DNA from: Brevundimonas sp. SGAir0440
GTDB lineage: Bacteria; Pseudomonadota; Alphaproteobacteria; Caulobacterales; Caulobacteraceae
Reading direction: 5' to 3'
DNA length: 64,000 nucleotides
NCBI RefSeq assembly: GCF_005484585.1
Contig: NZ_CP039435.1
Coordinates: 1,178,001-1,242,000, forward strand
Positions 28,793 to 38,362 of this stretch are shown in pieces. Within the stretch, counting starts at the first letter, position 1. Each line of letters opens with the position of its first letter. The notes beneath the pieces were generated by a model, which saw nothing but the letters and a program-made list of their open reading frames with translations, had not been told where the DNA came from and searched no databases. Position numbers and translations under genes: made by a program.

Positions 28793-31597
28793 ATGTTCCA
28801 ACGTCTCAACCGGCGCGCGCGCCTGCTATCCGGCGTCGCCTTCGGCGCAGCCGCCCTGATGGCGGTCGGCTCGGCCCACGCACAAACTGCAGCCGCCACG
28901 ACGGCCCAGGCCGACGACCAAGCCACTGAAGTCGGCGAAATCGTCGTCACCGGCATTCGTCGTTCGATCGAGGCCGCGATCTCGGCCAAGGCCAACAACA
29001 CCTCGATCGTCGAAGTCATCTCGGCCGAAGACATCGGCAAGCTGCCGGACGTCTCGATCGCCGAATCCCTGGCGCGCCTGCCGGGCGTGACCATGCAGCG
29101 CCTCGACGGCCGCAGCCAGGCGATCTCCATCCGGGGCTTGGGCCCTGACTTCACAACCGCCCTGCTGAACGGGCGCGAACTGGTCACTACCGGCGACAAC
29201 CGCGGCGTCGAGTTCGACCAGTTCCCCGCCGAACTGCTGAACAGCGTCGTCGTCTACAAGACCCCGGACGCGGCCCTGATCGGTCAAGGACTGGGCGGCA
29301 CCGTCGACCTGCGCACCGTTCGCCCGCTGGCATACGGCCGTCAGGCCATCGCTCTGAACTATCGTCATGAGTGGAACGAACTGGGCGCCCTGAACTCGGG
29401 CACGACCGACAACGGCGACCGCTACACCATCTCCTATATCGATCAGTTCCTGGACGGCACGCTGGGCGTGGCTCTGGGCTACGCCCACATGAGCTCGCCC
29501 TATCAGTCCGAGCGCTTCAACGCCTGGGGCTATCCCAACTACACGGACGGCAATCTGCTGACCGGCGGCGTGAAGCCCTATGTGATGTCGTCGGAGCTGG
29601 AGCGCGACGGCTATATGGGCGTGCTGGAATGGCGCCCGAACGACCGCATCCACTCCACGATCGACGCCTTCTATTCCGAGTTCAAGAACACCCAGGTTCT
29701 GCGCGGCATCGAGTTCCCGCTGGCTTGGGGTGGTTCCTCTGGTGACTGCACCGTGAACGTCCCCTCGGCGGTCTGCCGTCCGGCGCCGTCGCTGCGTCCC
29801 GGCTACACTGTCGAAGACGGCCTCATCGTCGCCGGCACCTGGGACAACATCAAGGGCGTGGTTCGCAACGACCTGAACAAGCGCGACAGCAACATCACCG
29901 CCTTGGGCTGGAACACCGAGTTCACGCTCAGCGACGACTGGTCGGCGAACCTGGATCTCAGCTATTCGAAGGTCGAGCGTAACGACATCATCCTGGAAAC
30001 CAACGCCGGCACCGGCCGCAACGTTAACGGCGCGCTGGACACTCTGGGCTTTGAACTGACCGACGACGGCGTGACCCGCTTCACCAGCCGTCTGAACTAC
30101 GCCGATCCCAACCTGATCCGTATCACCAGCCCGCAAGGCTGGGGCGGCGACGTCATTCCGGGCGGTCAGGCCGGCTATATGAACACGCCCTCCATCGAGG
30201 ACGAGATCAAGGCGGCTCGCTTCTCCGTGACGCGCCAACTGCACCAGAGCCCGTTCAAGTCGATCGACTTCGGCGCCAACTATACCGAGCGTCAGAAGAG
30301 CTTCGTCAACGATCAGTTCTATCTCGGCGTCCCCGGCGGCGGCGATTTGACCGTGCCTTCGGCCTTCCTGCTGGACCCGACCGACCTTGGCTATCTCGGC
30401 ATCAGCGCCGTGCTGAGCTACGACGCTCTCGGCCTGGTCAACAGTGGCGCGCTGAACCGTGTCCGCAACCCGAACGCCGACGTCACCGCAGGCAACTGGG
30501 AAGTGACGGAAAAGGTCTCGACCGCCTACGTCCGCGCCAACATCGATCACAACCTGTTCGGCCGGGCCCTGACCGGCAACGTCGGCATGCAGTTCGTCTA
30601 TACCGACCAAAGTTCCAGCGGCTTCTCGGCGCGGCAGGTCGGACCGGGCGTCTCCGAGACCATCGCGGTGACGGGCGGCGACGAATATCTGGAGATTCTG
30701 CCCAGCGCGAACTTCATCCTGGAAACTGGCGAGGACATGTTCGCGCGTCTGGCGGTTTCGCGCACCTTGGCGCGTCCGCGCATGGACGATATGCGCGCCT
30801 CGCGAAACTACAGCTATAACCCCAGCTTGGCCCAATCGACCGACATCAACCGTTCCCCCTGGGGCGGCGGCGGCGGCAATCCGGAACTGCGGCCGTATAT
30901 CGCCGACGTGATCGACGTGTCGTTCGAGAAGTATTTCGCCAATCGCAAGGGCTACGTCTCGCTGGCGGCGTTCTATAAGAATCTGGAAAGCTACGTTTAT
31001 AACCGCAACCAGATCTTCGACTTCACTGGCTATCCTATCGGCGTGATCTCGCCGACCAACCCCGAGCCGGCATTGCGCCAAGGCCTGGTCGGCGCGCCCG
31101 ACAACGGCGAAGGCGGTTGGATCAAGGGTCTTGAACTGTCGATCTCGGCGCCGTTCGACATCTTCCATCCGGCCCTGGAAGGTTTCGGCGCCCAGTTCAG
31201 CGCCTCGACCACGGACAGCGAAGTCCGGCCCGATCCAACCCAGGCCCCGACCGCCCTGCCGGGTCTGTCGGAAAACGTGATCAACGGCTCGCTCTACTAC
31301 GAGCGCTATGGCTTCCAGTCGCGGATTTCGGCCCGTTATCGTTCGGATTACCTGGGCGAGGTCGCCGGCTTCGGCAACGGCCGCACCCTGCGATCGGTGG
31401 CGGCTGAAACGGTCGTCGACGCCCAGGTCGGCTACGAGTTCCAGTCCGGTCCGCTGGAAGGCCTCTCGGTTCTGGCTCAGGTCAACAACCTGACCGACGA
31501 GCCGTTCAAGACCTTCGAGAACGGCGATGAGCGCCGGACCATCGACTATCAGCACTACGGCCGCACCTTCGCTGTCGGGCTGAACTACAAGTTCTGA
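28793..31597 (+). CDS. TonB-dependent receptor for maltodextrins (MalA-like)
   Basis: 934 residues. A signal peptide (ALMAVGSAHAQ) leads to EIVVTGIRRSIEAA and the plug domain (DIGKLPDVSIAESLARLPGV, split as DIGKLPDVSIAES and LARLPGV; ISIRGLGPDF). The remainder is the 22-strand barrel, ending in the typical YGRTFAVGLNYKF. It is of the Xanthomonas/Caulobacter TonB receptor type. The start at 28793 has GGGAGG 6 bases upstream; an ATG at 28787 is too close. Sharing the control region with the amylase gene, it probably imports maltodextrins across the outer membrane. Confidence 0.94.
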   Translation: MFQRLNRRARLLSGVAFGAAALMAVGSAHAQTAAATTAQADDQATEVGEIVVTGIRRSIEAAISAKANNTSIVEVISAEDIGKLPDVSIAESLARLPGVTMQRLDGRSQAISIRGLGPDFTTALLNGRELVTTGDNRGVEFDQFPAELLNSVVVYKTPDAALIGQGLGGTVDLRTVRPLAYGRQAIALNYRHEWNELGALNSGTTDNGDRYTISYIDQFLDGTLGVALGYAHMSSPYQSERFNAWGYPNYTDGNLLTGGVKPYVMSSELERDGYMGVLEWRPNDRIHSTIDAFYSEFKNTQVLRGIEFPLAWGGSSGDCTVNVPSAVCRPAPSLRPGYTVEDGLIVAGTWDNIKGVVRNDLNKRDSNITALGWNTEFTLSDDWSANLDLSYSKVERNDIILETNAGTGRNVNGALDTLGFELTDDGVTRFTSRLNYADPNLIRITSPQGWGGDVIPGGQAGYMNTPSIEDEIKAARFSVTRQLHQSPFKSIDFGANYTERQKSFVNDQFYLGVPGGGDLTVPSAFLLDPTDLGYLGISAVLSYDALGLVNSGALNRVRNPNADVTAGNWEVTEKVSTAYVRANIDHNLFGRALTGNVGMQFVYTDQSSSGFSARQVGPGVSETIAVTGGDEYLEILPSANFILETGEDMFARLAVSRTLARPRMDDMRASRNYSYNPSLAQSTDINRSPWGGGGGNPELRPYIADVIDVSFEKYFANRKGYVSLAAFYKNLESYVYNRNQIFDFTGYPIGVISPTNPEPALRQGLVGAPDNGEGGWIKGLELSISAPFDIFHPALEGFGAQFSASTTDSEVRPDPTQAPTALPGLSENVINGSLYYERYGFQSRISARYRSDYLGEVAGFGNGRTLRSVAAETVVDAQVGYEFQSGPLEGLSVLAQVNNLTDEPFKTFENGDERRTIDYQHYGRTFAVGLNYKF

Positions 31598-31622
31598 TTT
31601 CCCCTCTCTTCTGAGCAAACTT

Positions 31623-31656
31623 GGGCCGCCGCGTTCGCGAGGCGGCCCTTTTCTTT
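31623..31656 (+). terminator. rho-independent terminator after the TonB receptor gene
   Basis: GGGCCGCC (31623-31630) pairs with GGCGGCCC (31641-31648), with extra G-C pairs inside, followed by TTTTCTTT. Confidence 0.8.
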
Positions 31657-31796
31657 GCCTGCGACCCTGCTCGGCGGAAAAGTTTCGTTACAGAGCACTC
31701 TTTTCAGCTGGACGCGCCTTTCGCGATGGCCGAACCAAGCAGAATGAGAACCGCGCGACCACAGCGCGGCCGTTCGATTTCACTGGGGGATCATTC

Positions 31797-33071
31797 ATGA
31801 CCGTTCCGGACGCCGGAAAACGCCAGGGTGCAGGCCTGGCCTTCGCCTATGTCACCACGCTGTTCTTCGCCTGGGGTTTCGCGACCTCGCTGATCGATCC
31901 GCTGATCGCGGCGGTGAAGCGGGTGTTCGACCTGAACAACGCCGAGGCTTTCCTGACCACCTTCGCCTGGTTCATCGCCTACGGGCTGATGTCGTTGCCG
32001 GCGGCCTCGGTCCTCAGCAAACTGGGCTACAGCCGCTCGATCATCGGTGCCCTGATCGTCATGGTCGCGGGCTGTCTGATCGTGCCGGCCGCCACCGCCG
32101 CCGACTGGTATCCTGGCGTGCTGATCGCCCTGTTCGTCATCGCCTCGGGCGTGACCCTGCTGCAGGTCGCGGCCAACCCGCTGGTCGCCGAACTGGGCAG
32201 CCCCAAGGGCGCCTCCAGCCGACTGAACCTGTCGCAGGCCTTCAACTCGCTGGGCACGACTGTCGGTCCCTGGCTGGGCTCGCACGTCCTGCTGACGGGC
32301 GGCGTCTTCGCCGCCGGCGCCGTGGTGACCGCCGCGACCCGCACCCAGTCGCTGCGCAGCATCGACATGGCCTTCCTGGGCATGGGCGCCTTCTTCGCCT
32401 TGATCGCCGTCTTCATCTTCACCGCGCGCAAGAAGATCAATGCGGCGGCGCCGGAGTTTCACAACGCGGTCTCGCCGCTGAAGGCGCTGTCGTCGCCGTG
32501 GGCCGTGTTCGGCGCCCTGGCCATCTTCCTCTACGTCGGTTCCGAAGTCGCCATCGGCGGCATGTTGACAAACTTCCTCGAAAGCCCCGAAATCCTGAAC
32601 GCCCCCATCGAGACGGCGGGCAAGATGGTCGCCCTGTACTGGGGCGGCGCCATGGTCGGCCGCTTCATCGGCTCGCTCGTGCTGACCAAGGTTCGCCCCG
32701 GCGTCGTCCTGGCCTTCTGCACCGTCGCGGCGGCCGTCCTGTGCCTGACCGTCAGCCAGATCGGCGGCCCGACGGCGGCCTATGCCGTCCTGTCGATCGG
32801 CCTGTTCAACTCGATCATGTTCCCGACCATCTTCACCCTGACGCTGGAGCGCTCGACCGCGCCGACGTCGGCGACGTCGGGCCTGCTGGTGTTCGGCATC
32901 ATCGGCGGCGCCCTGCTGCCCCAGGTCGCGGCGCATATCGCCGATGCGGCCGGCAAGCTTCAGCCCGCCTTCATCGTGCCGATGCTGGGCTACGTCGGCC
33001 TGACCATCTTCGCCATCGGCTGCATCCGCACCAAGGCTCGGACCGAAGTGACCTCGACCGCCTCGCACTGA
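31797..33071 (+). CDS. FHS-family sugar permease (GluP/FucP-like MFS)
   Basis: A 424-residue, 12-helix MFS carrier. Typical FHS features are TTLFFAWGFATSLIDPLI in helix 1, LLQVAANPLVAELG and SRLNLSQAFNSLGTTVGP. Family members are proton-coupled glucose/galactose or fucose importers. Directly after the maltodextrin receptor it would bring in glucose released by the periplasmic glucosidases. It has its own 200-base upstream gap behind a terminator, so it is probably transcribed separately. Confidence 0.9.
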   Translation: MTVPDAGKRQGAGLAFAYVTTLFFAWGFATSLIDPLIAAVKRVFDLNNAEAFLTTFAWFIAYGLMSLPAASVLSKLGYSRSIIGALIVMVAGCLIVPAATAADWYPGVLIALFVIASGVTLLQVAANPLVAELGSPKGASSRLNLSQAFNSLGTTVGPWLGSHVLLTGGVFAAGAVVTAATRTQSLRSIDMAFLGMGAFFALIAVFIFTARKKINAAAPEFHNAVSPLKALSSPWAVFGALAIFLYVGSEVAIGGMLTNFLESPEILNAPIETAGKMVALYWGGAMVGRFIGSLVLTKVRPGVVLAFCTVAAAVLCLTVSQIGGPTAAYAVLSIGLFNSIMFPTIFTLTLERSTAPTSATSGLLVFGIIGGALLPQVAAHIADAAGKLQPAFIVPMLGYVGLTIFAIGCIRTKARTEVTSTASH

Positions 33072-33092
33072 GCCGGTCGCCAGACAAGACGA

Positions 33093-33125
33093 AGGGCGCG
33101 GAGGCTGGCCTCCGCGCCCTTTTTC
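33093..33125 (+). terminator. rho-independent terminator after the sugar permease gene
   Basis: A perfect 12-bp stem (AGGGCGCGGAGG, 33093-33104; CCTCCGCGCCCT, 33109-33120) with loop CTGG is followed by five T. Confidence 0.87.
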
Positions 33126-33140
33126 ATTTCGGCGATGGGA

Positions 33141-33710
33141 TCAGCCGTCGATCAGGGACTGAAGAATGGGCGCCAGTCGGTCGCGCATTTCCTCACATTG
33201 GGCGGGTTCGATGTTGAAGCTGCCGCCGCCCAGCTCACGACTGACCGACATGCCCATGATGAAGCCTGCCAAGAGCCGCGCGCGGACGGTGGCGTCCGGC
33301 CCGCTCAGCCATTCCTCCAGCGGACCGAAGAAGCGCTGAGTGCAGGTGTTCTGAACCATCTCCGACGCCTTTGCCGAGCCGATGGAGCGCAGCATGATCG
33401 ACATGCCCTTCAGCTTTTCGGCCTTCTTGGGTTCAAAGACGATCTCATGCGCCACGCGCCGTCCGAAGTCGGCCTTTTCGCCCTGCATCAGCGCGCTGCC
33501 GTCGCCGCAACTGTCCAGCGCGGCCAGGAACAGGTCGTCCTTGGAGCCGAAGTAGCGGCTGATCAGGGCCGCATCGACACCGACGTCGCGGGCGATGTCG
33601 CGCATGCCCACGTCGTCATAGCTCTCGGCCGCGAATCTCTCGCGCGCAGCATCGAGAATGGCCGTGCGCGTGGCGGCGGCGTTTCTCGGGCGTGGGCCGG
33701 GACATAACAA
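33141..33710 (-). CDS. TetR/AcrR-family repressor of the adjacent RND efflux operon
   Basis: 189 residues from a TTG at 33710. The N-terminal TetR helix-turn-helix is TRTAILDAARERFAAESYDDVG (split: TRTAILDAARERF, AAESYDDVG) then MRDIARDVGVDAALISRYFGSK. The C-terminal ligand domain is variable. The frame is open up to an ATG at 33761, but that would place the start inside the palindrome at 33755-33774. The TTG has GGAG about 10 bases upstream and leaves the normal short lead before the helix-turn-helix. It is divergent from the efflux operon, the usual arrangement for its repressor. Confidence 0.88.
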   Translation of the reverse strand: MLCPGPRPRNAAATRTAILDAARERFAAESYDDVGMRDIARDVGVDAALISRYFGSKDDLFLAALDSCGDGSALMQGEKADFGRRVAHEIVFEPKKAEKLKGMSIMLRSIGSAKASEMVQNTCTQRFFGPLEEWLSGPDATVRARLLAGFIMGMSVSRELGGGSFNIEPAQCEEMRDRLAPILQSLIDG

Positions 33711-33754
33711 GGTGATGACACTCCACAGACAATAACCGTAGATCACATATGGCT

Positions 33755-33774
33755 TTGTCAACGCCTGTTGACAA
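33755..33774. promoter_or_regulatory. perfect palindrome, candidate TetR operator over the efflux promoter
   Basis: TTGTCAAC-GCCT-GTTGACAA is a perfect inverted repeat with 8-bp arms. Its right arm contains TTGACA (33768-33773), and CATTAA lies 17 bases further (33791-33796), so it would cover the -35 box of the efflux operon. A second copy of the half site GTTGACAA is at 33806-33813. Confidence 0.6.
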
Positions 33775-33877
33775 GCGCCACGGCTCCGACCATTAAGTCA
33801 CAACCGTTGACAAGGCCGACTCCCCATCGGCCTATGTCCGCACGACAGGGATTTACCTCCGACAGGGAGATGCGCAG

Positions 33878-35080
33878 ATGCGCGGGCTGAAGATTGCGGC
33901 GGTATCCGTCATGGTGACGGGTGCGCTTTACGGTTGTTCCCCAAAGGCAGAGGCGCCGGCGCAAGGCGCGCCGCCCGTGACGGTGGCCGTGCCGCTGAAG
34001 CAGCAGGTGCGGGACTGGGACGAGTTCACCGGGCGCTTCGAAGCGGTCGAAAGCGTGGATGTGCGCGCCCGCGTCGGCGGCTATATTCAGGCGGTTCACT
34101 TCCGCGACGGACAGATGGTTCAGAAGGGCCAGCTGCTGTTCACCCTGGATCCGCGCCCGGCCCAGGCCGCGCTGGCCCAGGCTCAGGCCCAGGTCGCTCA
34201 GGCCCAGTCGCAGCTGTCGCTGGCCCGCGCCAACCTGGCCCGCAGCGAGGCTCTGTTGGCCTCGCAAGCTGTGTCCAAGGCCGAATATGATTCCAACAAG
34301 GCGGCCGTCGATGCGGCCCAGGCCAATCTGGCGGCTGGCAACGCCGCTGTTCGCAATGCGCGTCTGAACCTGGAATACACCCGCGTCACCGCGCCGACCT
34401 CGGGTCGCGTATCCGACCGTCGCGTCGATCCGGGCAATCTCGTCGCCGGCGGCTCGTCGGCTGGAGACATCCTGACCACCATCATTTCCGGCGGCCCGAT
34501 CCACTTCGTCTTCGACGGTTCGGAAGCGGTTCTGCTGAAGTATCTACGTCAGGGCGGCGCCAATCAGGGTGCGGTCGTCAACGTGCGCCTGCAGGACGAA
34601 AGCACCTACAAGCATACCGGCCGTCTCGACTTCGCTGACAATGCCGTGGACACCGCTTCGGGCGTGATCCGTCTGCGCGCCATCCTGCCCAACGCCGACG
34701 GCTTCCTGCGCCCCGGCATGTTCGGCAGCGCCCAGGTCGCGGGCGCCGGCGCCTATGACGCCCTGCTGGTGCCGGATTCGGCCATCGGCACCGATCAGGC
34801 CCGCCGCACCGTCGCTGTGGTCAACGCCGACGGCACCGTGACCAACAAGGCCGTCCAGCTCGGCCCGATCGTCCAGGGCCTGCGCGTCGTTCGTTCCGGC
34901 CTGGCTCCGACTGACCGCGTCATCATCGCGGGTCTGCAACGCGCCGCCCAGCCGGGCTCCAAGGTCACGCCAAAGAACGGCAAGATCGAACCCGTCGCAG
35001 GCAACGCCTCCCAGGCGCCGGTGACGCAGGCGGCTCCGGCATCCAGCGCCTCCTTCGCCAACAGCCTGCCGGCCGGCTAA
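33878..35080 (+). CDS. RND efflux periplasmic adaptor (AcrA/MexA-like lipoprotein)
   Basis: 400 residues with a lipoprotein signal (lipobox LYGC, Cys about residue 21). The membrane-fusion fold is seen in order: beta-barrel/lipoyl start VDVRARVGGYIQAVHFRDGQMVQKGQLLFTLD (pieces VRARVGGYIQAV, GQMVQKGQLLF), a coiled-coil hairpin rich in Ala/Gln (AQAQAQVAQAQSQLSLARANL in part), the second lipoyl half NLEYTRVTAPTSGRVSDRRVD, and the barrel with GVIRLRAILPN. It links the pump to the outer-membrane channel. First gene of the efflux operon; GGGAG precedes the start. Confidence 0.95.
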   Translation: MRGLKIAAVSVMVTGALYGCSPKAEAPAQGAPPVTVAVPLKQQVRDWDEFTGRFEAVESVDVRARVGGYIQAVHFRDGQMVQKGQLLFTLDPRPAQAALAQAQAQVAQAQSQLSLARANLARSEALLASQAVSKAEYDSNKAAVDAAQANLAAGNAAVRNARLNLEYTRVTAPTSGRVSDRRVDPGNLVAGGSSAGDILTTIISGGPIHFVFDGSEAVLLKYLRQGGANQGAVVNVRLQDESTYKHTGRLDFADNAVDTASGVIRLRAILPNADGFLRPGMFGSAQVAGAGAYDALLVPDSAIGTDQARRTVAVVNADGTVTNKAVQLGPIVQGLRVVRSGLAPTDRVIIAGLQRAAQPGSKVTPKNGKIEPVAGNASQAPVTQAAPASSASFANSLPAG

Positions 35081-35083
35081 GTC

Positions 35084-38000
35084 ATGAATATCTCCCGCTT
35101 CTTCATCGACCGGCCGATCTTCGCGGCCGTGATTTCGGTGGTGATCACGATCATCGGGATCGCCGCCTATCCCTTGCTGCCCCTGTCGCAGTATCCCGAG
35201 ATCGCGCCCCCGACGATCACGATTAACGCCGCCTACCCCGGCGCCTCGGCCGAGACCCTGGCCGAAACCGTCGCCGCCCCCATCGAGCAGGAGGTGAACG
35301 GCGTCGAGAACATGCTCTACATCTCCTCCTCGTCCACGTCGGACGGGACGGTGGCCATCACTGTGACCTTCCAGCCGGGAACGGATCTGGATGCTGCTCA
35401 GGTGCTGGTCCAGAACCGGGTCGCCTTGGCCGAGCCTCGACTCCCGGAAGCGGTTCGCCAGACGGGCGTCGTGGTCAACAAGGCCGAGAGCGGCTTCCTG
35501 ATGATCCTGGGTTTGACGTCGCCTGACGGCACGTTGGACAACGACTATGTCGGCAACTACGCCAACTCCACGCTTCGGGATCGTCTGCTGCGGATCGAGG
35601 GCGTCGGCGCAGTTCAGCTCTTCGGCGGCGGCAACTATTCGATGCGCGTATGGATCGACCCGGCCAAGGCCGCCGAGCGCGGTCTGACGGGCCCTGAGAT
35701 CGTCTCGGCCCTCCGCGCCCAGAACGTGCAGGCCGCCGCCGGCTCCATCGGCCAACCTCCCTTCCCGAACAACGCCGCTGCGTTCCAATTGCCTGTTCAG
35801 GTTCAGGGGCGTCTGAGCGATCCCAATGAGTTCGCCAACGTCGTGCTGAAGACGGACGCCGAGGGTCGCGTCACCTACCTGCGCGACGTCGCGCGGATCG
35901 AACTGGGCGCCCAGGATTACGGCATCCGCGGCTTCTTCGACGGCCAACGCGGCGTCGGCGTCGCGATCGTTCAGCAGCCGGGGGCGAACGCCTTGGGCAC
36001 GGCTGATCGGGTCCTCAAGGAAGTCGAGGCCGTCAAGGGCGAACTGCCGGCCGGCATGGCCATCTCGGTGCCTTACAATCCGACCGAGTTCGTCGCCGCC
36101 TCGGTGGAGTCGGTTCAGCACACCCTGGTCGAGGCCGTCATCCTGGTCATCATCGTGGTCATGGTCTTTCTTCAGACCTGGCGCGCGGCCATCATTCCCA
36201 TCGTCGCCATCCCCGTCGCTCTGGTCGGCACCTTCGCGGTGCAGCTGGCGCTGGGCTATTCGATCAACTCCCTGTCCCTGTTCGCCCTGGTCCTTGCGGT
36301 CGGCATCGTGGTCGATGACGCCATCGTCGTGGTCGAGAACGTGGAGCGCGCGATCAGCGAAGGCCTCAGTCCCAAGGAGGCCGCTTATCGATCGATGCAG
36401 GAGGTCTCCGGCGCCCTGATCGCCATCGGCCTGGTGCTGGTGTCGGTGTTCGTGCCGACGATGTTCGTGCCCGGCATCCCCGGCATCTTCTATCGCCAGT
36501 TCGCGGTCGTCATCGCATCGGCCTCGGTCATCTCGCTGTTCGTGTCGCTGACGCTGTCGCCGGCCATGGCCGCCCTGCTGCTGAAGCCGCACAAGAAGGA
36601 TCATGAACATGCCCGCAAGCCGGGCGTCCTGGGTGCGGTGGTCTACTACGGCGGCTGGGCCGGGCGGAAGTTCAACGACGGCTTCGACTGGCTGTCGGAT
36701 CGCTACGGTCGTTTGACGGCACGTCTGATCCGTACGGTCGGCCTGGTGCTGATCATCTATGCCGGTCTGCTGGGCCTCACCGCCTGGCGGTTGATCGATA
36801 CTCCTTCGGGCTTCATTCCTGAACAGGATCAGGGCTTCCTGATCGGCGTTATCCAACTGCCCGCCGGTGCGTCGCTGGATCGTACGGAAGCGGTGATGAC
36901 GCGTGCTACAGACATCATCCGCAAGACCGACGGTGTCGACGGCGCCATCGCCTTTGCGGGTCTGGACGGATCAAGCTTCTCCTTCGGCTCGAACGCCGCG
37001 ACCATCTTCGTGCGTCTGAACCCGTTCGAGGATCGCACCAAGGAGCAGGCCGCCACGGCTCTGGCCGGCGCCATCACCCAGGCGACCGGACAGATCGAGG
37101 ACGCGCAGATCTTCGTCATCGCCCCCCCGGCGGTCCAGGGTCTGGGCACCGGCAACGGCTTCTCGATGATGATCCAGGACCGCGAAGGCGCCGGCTATCG
37201 TCCGCTGGAAGGCGCCACCTTCGCCATGATGGGCGCCGCCGCCCAGAAGCCGACCGAGGTCAGCCAGGTCTTCTCGACCTACAACACGGCCTCGCCGCGC
37301 GTGACCGCCGATGTCGATCGCGACAAGGCGCTGATGCTGGGCGTCCAGCCCAGCTCGGTGTTTGACACCTTGGGCGTCTATCTGGGTTCGTCCTACGTCA
37401 ACGACTTCAACATGCTGGGCCGAACCTTCCGGGTGACGGCGCAGGCGGAGCCGACGGCGCGCGACGACATCGCCGACATCGCCAATCTGAAGACCAAGTC
37501 GTCCTCCGGCGCCATGGTGCCGATCGGATCGGTGGCTAATCTGATCGACGACTCCGGTCCGGCGCGGATCGTCCGCTACAACCTGTTCCCGGCGGCCGAG
37601 CTTCAGGGCAACGCTGCAGCAGGGGTCTCCTCCGGCGAGGCGCTGCAGGTCATGGAAACCATGGCCGCCCAGACCCTGCCGCAGGGCTTCTCCTACGAAT
37701 GGACGGGTCTGGCCTATCAGCAGAAGGCGGCGGGTTCCGGCGCGACGGTCATCTTCCTGATGGCGGTGGTGTTCGTCTTCCTGGTGCTGGCGGCTCAGTA
37801 CGAAGCGTTCACGCTTCCGCTGGCGGTCATTCTGATCGTGCCGATGTGTCTGCTGGCGGCCATCATCGGGGTGAACCTGCGCGGCCTGGACAATAACATC
37901 CTGGTCCAGATCGGACTTGTCGTTCTGATCGCGCTTGCGGCCAAGAACGCCATCCTGATCGTCGAGTTCGCCAAACAGGCCGAGGAAGAGCAGGGCATGA

Positions 38001-38362
38001 ACCGGTTCGAGGCTGCGGTCGCCGCCGCCAAGACCCGTCTGCGTCCGATCCTGATGACCTCGTTCGCCTTCATCCTCGGCGTCGTGCCGCTGATGCTGGC
38101 CTCGGGGCCGGGCGCGGAGATGCGTCAGTCGCTGGGCACGTCCGTCTTCTCGGGCATGCTGGGCGTGACCTTCTTCGGCCTGATCTTCACGCCGGTCTTC
38201 TATGTGGTCTGCCGCTGGCTGTCCTCGAAACTGCCGCAAGGCAAGAAACCGACCCCGACGCCTGACCGTCCTTCGGACCGGCCCGTGCGTTATGACGAAA
38301 CCAGCGACCTGACCGATCCGAACGCGCCTGCGCCCGTGACCGGCCGGGGAGGGGACATCTGA
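35084..38362 (+). CDS. RND multidrug efflux transporter, HAE-1 (AcrB/MexB-like)
   Basis: 1092 residues. It begins MNISRFFIDRPIFAAVISV, the HAE-1 N terminus, and has the two large periplasmic loops and 12 helices of AcrB. The proton-relay Asp pair is in helix 4 (VLAVGIVVDDAIVVVENVERAI, i.e. GIVVDDAIVVVEN), and the ARPF-like conserved helix 10 region contains LVVLIALAAKNAILIVEFAK. It exports drugs or small molecules using proton motive force. It lies 3 bases after the adaptor, and its stop overlaps the next start as TGATG. Confidence 0.96.
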   Translation: MNISRFFIDRPIFAAVISVVITIIGIAAYPLLPLSQYPEIAPPTITINAAYPGASAETLAETVAAPIEQEVNGVENMLYISSSSTSDGTVAITVTFQPGTDLDAAQVLVQNRVALAEPRLPEAVRQTGVVVNKAESGFLMILGLTSPDGTLDNDYVGNYANSTLRDRLLRIEGVGAVQLFGGGNYSMRVWIDPAKAAERGLTGPEIVSALRAQNVQAAAGSIGQPPFPNNAAAFQLPVQVQGRLSDPNEFANVVLKTDAEGRVTYLRDVARIELGAQDYGIRGFFDGQRGVGVAIVQQPGANALGTADRVLKEVEAVKGELPAGMAISVPYNPTEFVAASVESVQHTLVEAVILVIIVVMVFLQTWRAAIIPIVAIPVALVGTFAVQLALGYSINSLSLFALVLAVGIVVDDAIVVVENVERAISEGLSPKEAAYRSMQEVSGALIAIGLVLVSVFVPTMFVPGIPGIFYRQFAVVIASASVISLFVSLTLSPAMAALLLKPHKKDHEHARKPGVLGAVVYYGGWAGRKFNDGFDWLSDRYGRLTARLIRTVGLVLIIYAGLLGLTAWRLIDTPSGFIPEQDQGFLIGVIQLPAGASLDRTEAVMTRATDIIRKTDGVDGAIAFAGLDGSSFSFGSNAATIFVRLNPFEDRTKEQAATALAGAITQATGQIEDAQIFVIAPPAVQGLGTGNGFSMMIQDREGAGYRPLEGATFAMMGAAAQKPTEVSQVFSTYNTASPRVTADVDRDKALMLGVQPSSVFDTLGVYLGSSYVNDFNMLGRTFRVTAQAEPTARDDIADIANLKTKSSSGAMVPIGSVANLIDDSGPARIVRYNLFPAAELQGNAAAGVSSGEALQVMETMAAQTLPQGFSYEWTGLAYQQKAAGSGATVIFLMAVVFVFLVLAAQYEAFTLPLAVILIVPMCLLAAIIGVNLRGLDNNILVQIGLVVLIALAAKNAILIVEFAKQAEEEQGMNRFEAAVAAAKTRLRPILMTSFAFILGVVPLMLASGPGAEMRQSLGTSVFSGMLGVTFFGLIFTPVFYVVCRWLSSKLPQGKKPTPTPDRPSDRPVRYDETSDLTDPNAPAPVTGRGGDI

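Noticed and set aside
28826..31618. Long open frame on the minus strand (about 930 codons)
   Set aside because: It is antisense to the TonB receptor gene; low-complexity Val/Gly/Asp/Arg-rich sequence is typical of shadow frames in GC-rich DNA. The same reasoning removes the long minus frames at 8599-10071, 34544-36856 and 48485-50332.
33141..33761. Full-length tetR frame with ATG at 33761
   Set aside because: The extra 17 residues lie over the palindromic operator and promoter and do not look like a TetR N terminus; the TTG at 33710 fits better.
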